Source: Methanobacteriota archaeon
GTDB lineage: Archaea; Methanobacteriota; Methanobacteria; Methanobacteriales; Methanobacteriaceae
Length of the DNA stretch: 7,143 nucleotides
NCBI GenBank assembly: GCA_023434825.1
Contig: JAEYSH010000145.1
Location: forward strand, 1-7,143
Direction: 5' to 3'
Shown here: positions 5,811 through 7,143 of the stretch, piece after piece
How the letters are laid out: each line of letters begins with the position of its first letter
Position numbering within the stretch: the first letter of the stretch is position 1
Notes under the pieces: model-generated
The model's input: the letters and a program-made list of their open reading frames with translations, nothing else
What the model was told of the DNA's origin: nothing
The model's database searches: none
Position numbers and translations under genes: made by a program

Positions 5811-6644
5811 TTAAATAAATTTAGCTGTTATTGAGTTAAACAAGACTTTAGAAAGTATATTAGGAATTGAAGGCTTAACTTTCTTTTGATATACCACAAG
5901 AGGATTTTTATTAATCTGTGATCCAGTCCATTTGTATAGATCTGATGCTGTTTTAATTGGAATTAAATATCTAAATGGTATATAAGAAAATCCTTCCTCT
6001 GCTTTTTCCTGCCATGAATAATAAGTCTCAAGCTGTTTTCTAACAAAAGATTTGAATTCTTCCGGCCGTTTTTGAGTATATTCCTCATCTAAAGATTCAA
6101 TATTAAATTCCTTCAAATCTTTTTGAGGAAAATAAGTTCTTCCAAGATCAATATCCTCTGAAATATCCCTTATGAAGTTTATATATTGCATTGCACGTCC
6201 CAGATAACGGGCATTTTCGTAAGAATCAGAGGGCAAATCCATTATTTTAGCCATAAATAGCCCTACAACTTCAGAAGAACCGTAAAGATAAACTAAAAGG
6301 TCATTCATTGTTTCATAAGTTGATTTTGTAATGTCCATTTCCATTGAATTTAAAAAAGCATCAACCCAGCTTGTTTCAAATTTTTTCCTCTCCGATAACC
6401 TTACAAATGAATCTACTACAATATCACCGGTTACAGCCCCATCCGTTGCATCATAATATCTATCTTTAAAACTGTAAAATCCATCAGCATCCTGCGGAAT
6501 AGCATCTACATAATCATCAGCTTTCCTTAAGAAACTGTAAAGTACAAATACGTCTTCCTTTACCTTTTTTGGGAAAAATATGGTGCTGTAGAAGTATGTT
6601 TTACTTCCACCTTTAAATATAGAGTAAATTGTTTGATCAATCAT
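5811..6644 (-). CDS. crtB: Phytoene/squalene synthase family enzyme, probably phytoene synthase
   Basis: This enzyme joins two prenyl diphosphates head to head; in this context it most likely makes C40 phytoene from geranylgeranyl diphosphate. The 277-residue protein has both Asp-rich catalytic motifs: the first in FLRKADDYVD (residues 38-47, with D43 and D47) and the second in NFIRDISEDIDLGRTYFP (156-173, with D160 and D164). These are near-textbook for CrtB; the GRTYFP tail of the second motif is also diagnostic. LLVYLYGSSEVVGLFM (116-131) is the conserved mid-protein helix. It is slightly shorter than many bacterial CrtB proteins, but nothing essential is missing. Its ATG lies 31 nt after the phytoene desaturase stop, with GAGTGAGAA as the ribosome binding site, and 18 nt separate its stop from the prenyltransferase start, so the three genes form one operon. 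A C30 (squalene or diapophytoene) product cannot be excluded from sequence alone, but the elongase-like neighbour favours C40. Confidence 0.92.
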   Translation of the reverse strand: MIDQTIYSIFKGGSKTYFYSTIFFPKKVKEDVFVLYSFLRKADDYVDAIPQDADGFYSFKDRYYDATDGAVTGDIVVDSFVRLSERKKFETSWVDAFLNSMEMDITKSTYETMNDLLVYLYGSSEVVGLFMAKIMDLPSDSYENARYLGRAMQYINFIRDISEDIDLGRTYFPQKDLKEFNIESLDEEYTQKRPEEFKSFVRKQLETYYSWQEKAEEGFSYIPFRYLIPIKTASDLYKWTGSQINKNPLVVYQKKVKPSIPNILSKVLFNSITAKFI

Positions 6645-6675
6645 GGTGTTCTCACTCTTAATAAACTAAAAAATA

Positions 6676-7143
6676 TTATTCTAGATATTTTGCTTTAAGT
6701 TCTTCTGCTACTATTTGAGACGAAATTAGAGTCATTGGTACTCCAATTCCGGGATGTGTGTAATGGCCAGAATAATAAAGGTTTTTAACCTTCTTACTTT
6801 GATGTGCTGGCCTCCAAAGAGCTGATTGCCTTAATGTATGTGATAAACCCAAAGCTGTGCCTTTATATGCATTGTATCTGTCTTTAAAATCATTTAAAGC
6901 GAATATTCTTTTTACTACGATATGATCTCTTATATTTTCATCTAATTTAGCTTCCAAATCATCCATTATCATATTGTAGAATTTTTCTCTAAGTTCTAGA
7001 GTATCTTCAAGTCCCGGAGCTAAAGGAATCAATACAAATAACGTATCGGTACCTTCTGGAGCTGCAGATAAATCTGTCCTTGAAGGAACATTAACATAAT
7101 AAGAAGGATTTTCTGGCCATGCTGCCTTTTTAGGGTCAAATAT
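6676..7143 (-). CDS. crtI: Phytoene desaturase (CrtI-type), C-terminal part; 5' end beyond window
   Basis: CrtI-type flavoproteins introduce double bonds into phytoene to give lycopene or related carotenoids. Only the last 155 residues of a protein usually near 490-510 are in the window; the frame is open to the right edge. The edge-proximal part reads FDPKKAAWPENPSYYVNVPS and then RTDLSAAPEGTDTLFVLIPL, matching the PSFYxxxPTxxDPSxAPxG block of CrtI enzymes. The C-terminus has LYYSGHYTHPGIGVPMTLIS, the conserved FAD-binding and membrane-association block with GxxTHPGxGVP. A TTG at 7030-7032 could be mistaken for a start, but it is a leucine codon well inside this conserved block. It is the first visible gene of the minus-strand carotenoid operon and lies 31 nt upstream of phytoene synthase. 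Related family members (carotenoid 3,4-desaturase CrtD, diapophytoene desaturase CrtN) cannot be separated from CrtI on this fragment. The family call is firm; the exact reaction is less so. Confidence 0.92.
   Translation of the reverse strand: MFDPKKAAWPENPSYYVNVPSRTDLSAAPEGTDTLFVLIPLAPGLEDTLELREKFYNMIMDDLEAKLDENIRDHIVVKRIFALNDFKDRYNAYKGTALGLSHTLRQSALWRPAHQSKKVKNLYYSGHYTHPGIGVPMTLISSQIVAEELKAKYLE

Noticed and set aside
7030..7032. TTG as start of a separate 118-residue minus-strand protein
   Set aside because: The frame continues upstream to the edge with 37 more codons that match conserved CrtI sequence; this is a leucine codon inside a longer gene.

Overview
The window looks like a piece of a euryarchaeal methanogen chromosome, most plausibly Methanobacterium or a close relative. 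The DNA is AT-rich and carries a diphthamide (archaeal EF-2) biosynthesis gene. It has archaeal BRE/TATA promoters (AAAACATTTATAT type) and ribosome binding sites matching the methanogen anti-Shine-Dalgarno (GGTGAT, GGAGTGA). The genus is inferred from overall style, not proven.

Region 1 (1-1719, + strand): the nearly complete diphthine synthase gene (5' end cut by the window), followed 13 nt later by an N6-adenine DNA methyltransferase of the DpnM/MboI-like Dam family. No restriction endonuclease is next to it. A convergent 75-residue protein of unknown function (1735-1962, - strand) closes the region.

Region 2 (about 2060-4940, + strand): a regulated efflux cassette. It holds a PadR-family repressor, a DrrA-type ABC ATPase and a DrrB-like ABC-2 permease, ending at a T-rich terminator. 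The padR and ATPase promoters share an identical 15-nt BRE/TATA block. Downstream of the padR TATA box lies a textbook PadR operator (ATGT-N8-ACAT within a perfect ATGTTA/TAACAT dyad), overlapped by a second, longer palindrome. The ATPase promoter instead has a 9-bp inverted repeat in which one arm is the TATA box and the other falls on the predicted transcription start. This suggests autoregulated PadR control of a drug or lipid exporter, with a possibly different site at the exporter promoter.

Region 3 (4941-7143, - strand): a tight carotenoid operon read right to left. It starts with a phytoene desaturase (CrtI type, 5' end outside the window), then phytoene synthase (CrtB type), then a UbiA-superfamily prenyltransferase whose motifs resemble haloarchaeal lycopene elongases (LyeJ). 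Together they could take geranylgeranyl diphosphate to phytoene, then to a desaturated C40 carotenoid, then to C45/C50 (bacterioruberin-like) carotenoids. In a strict anaerobe this raises the question of what accepts electrons from the desaturase.

The only non-coding stretch of note is 1963-2140 (about 180 nt), which holds the promoters and operators. I see no RNA genes, CRISPR arrays or insertion sequences.
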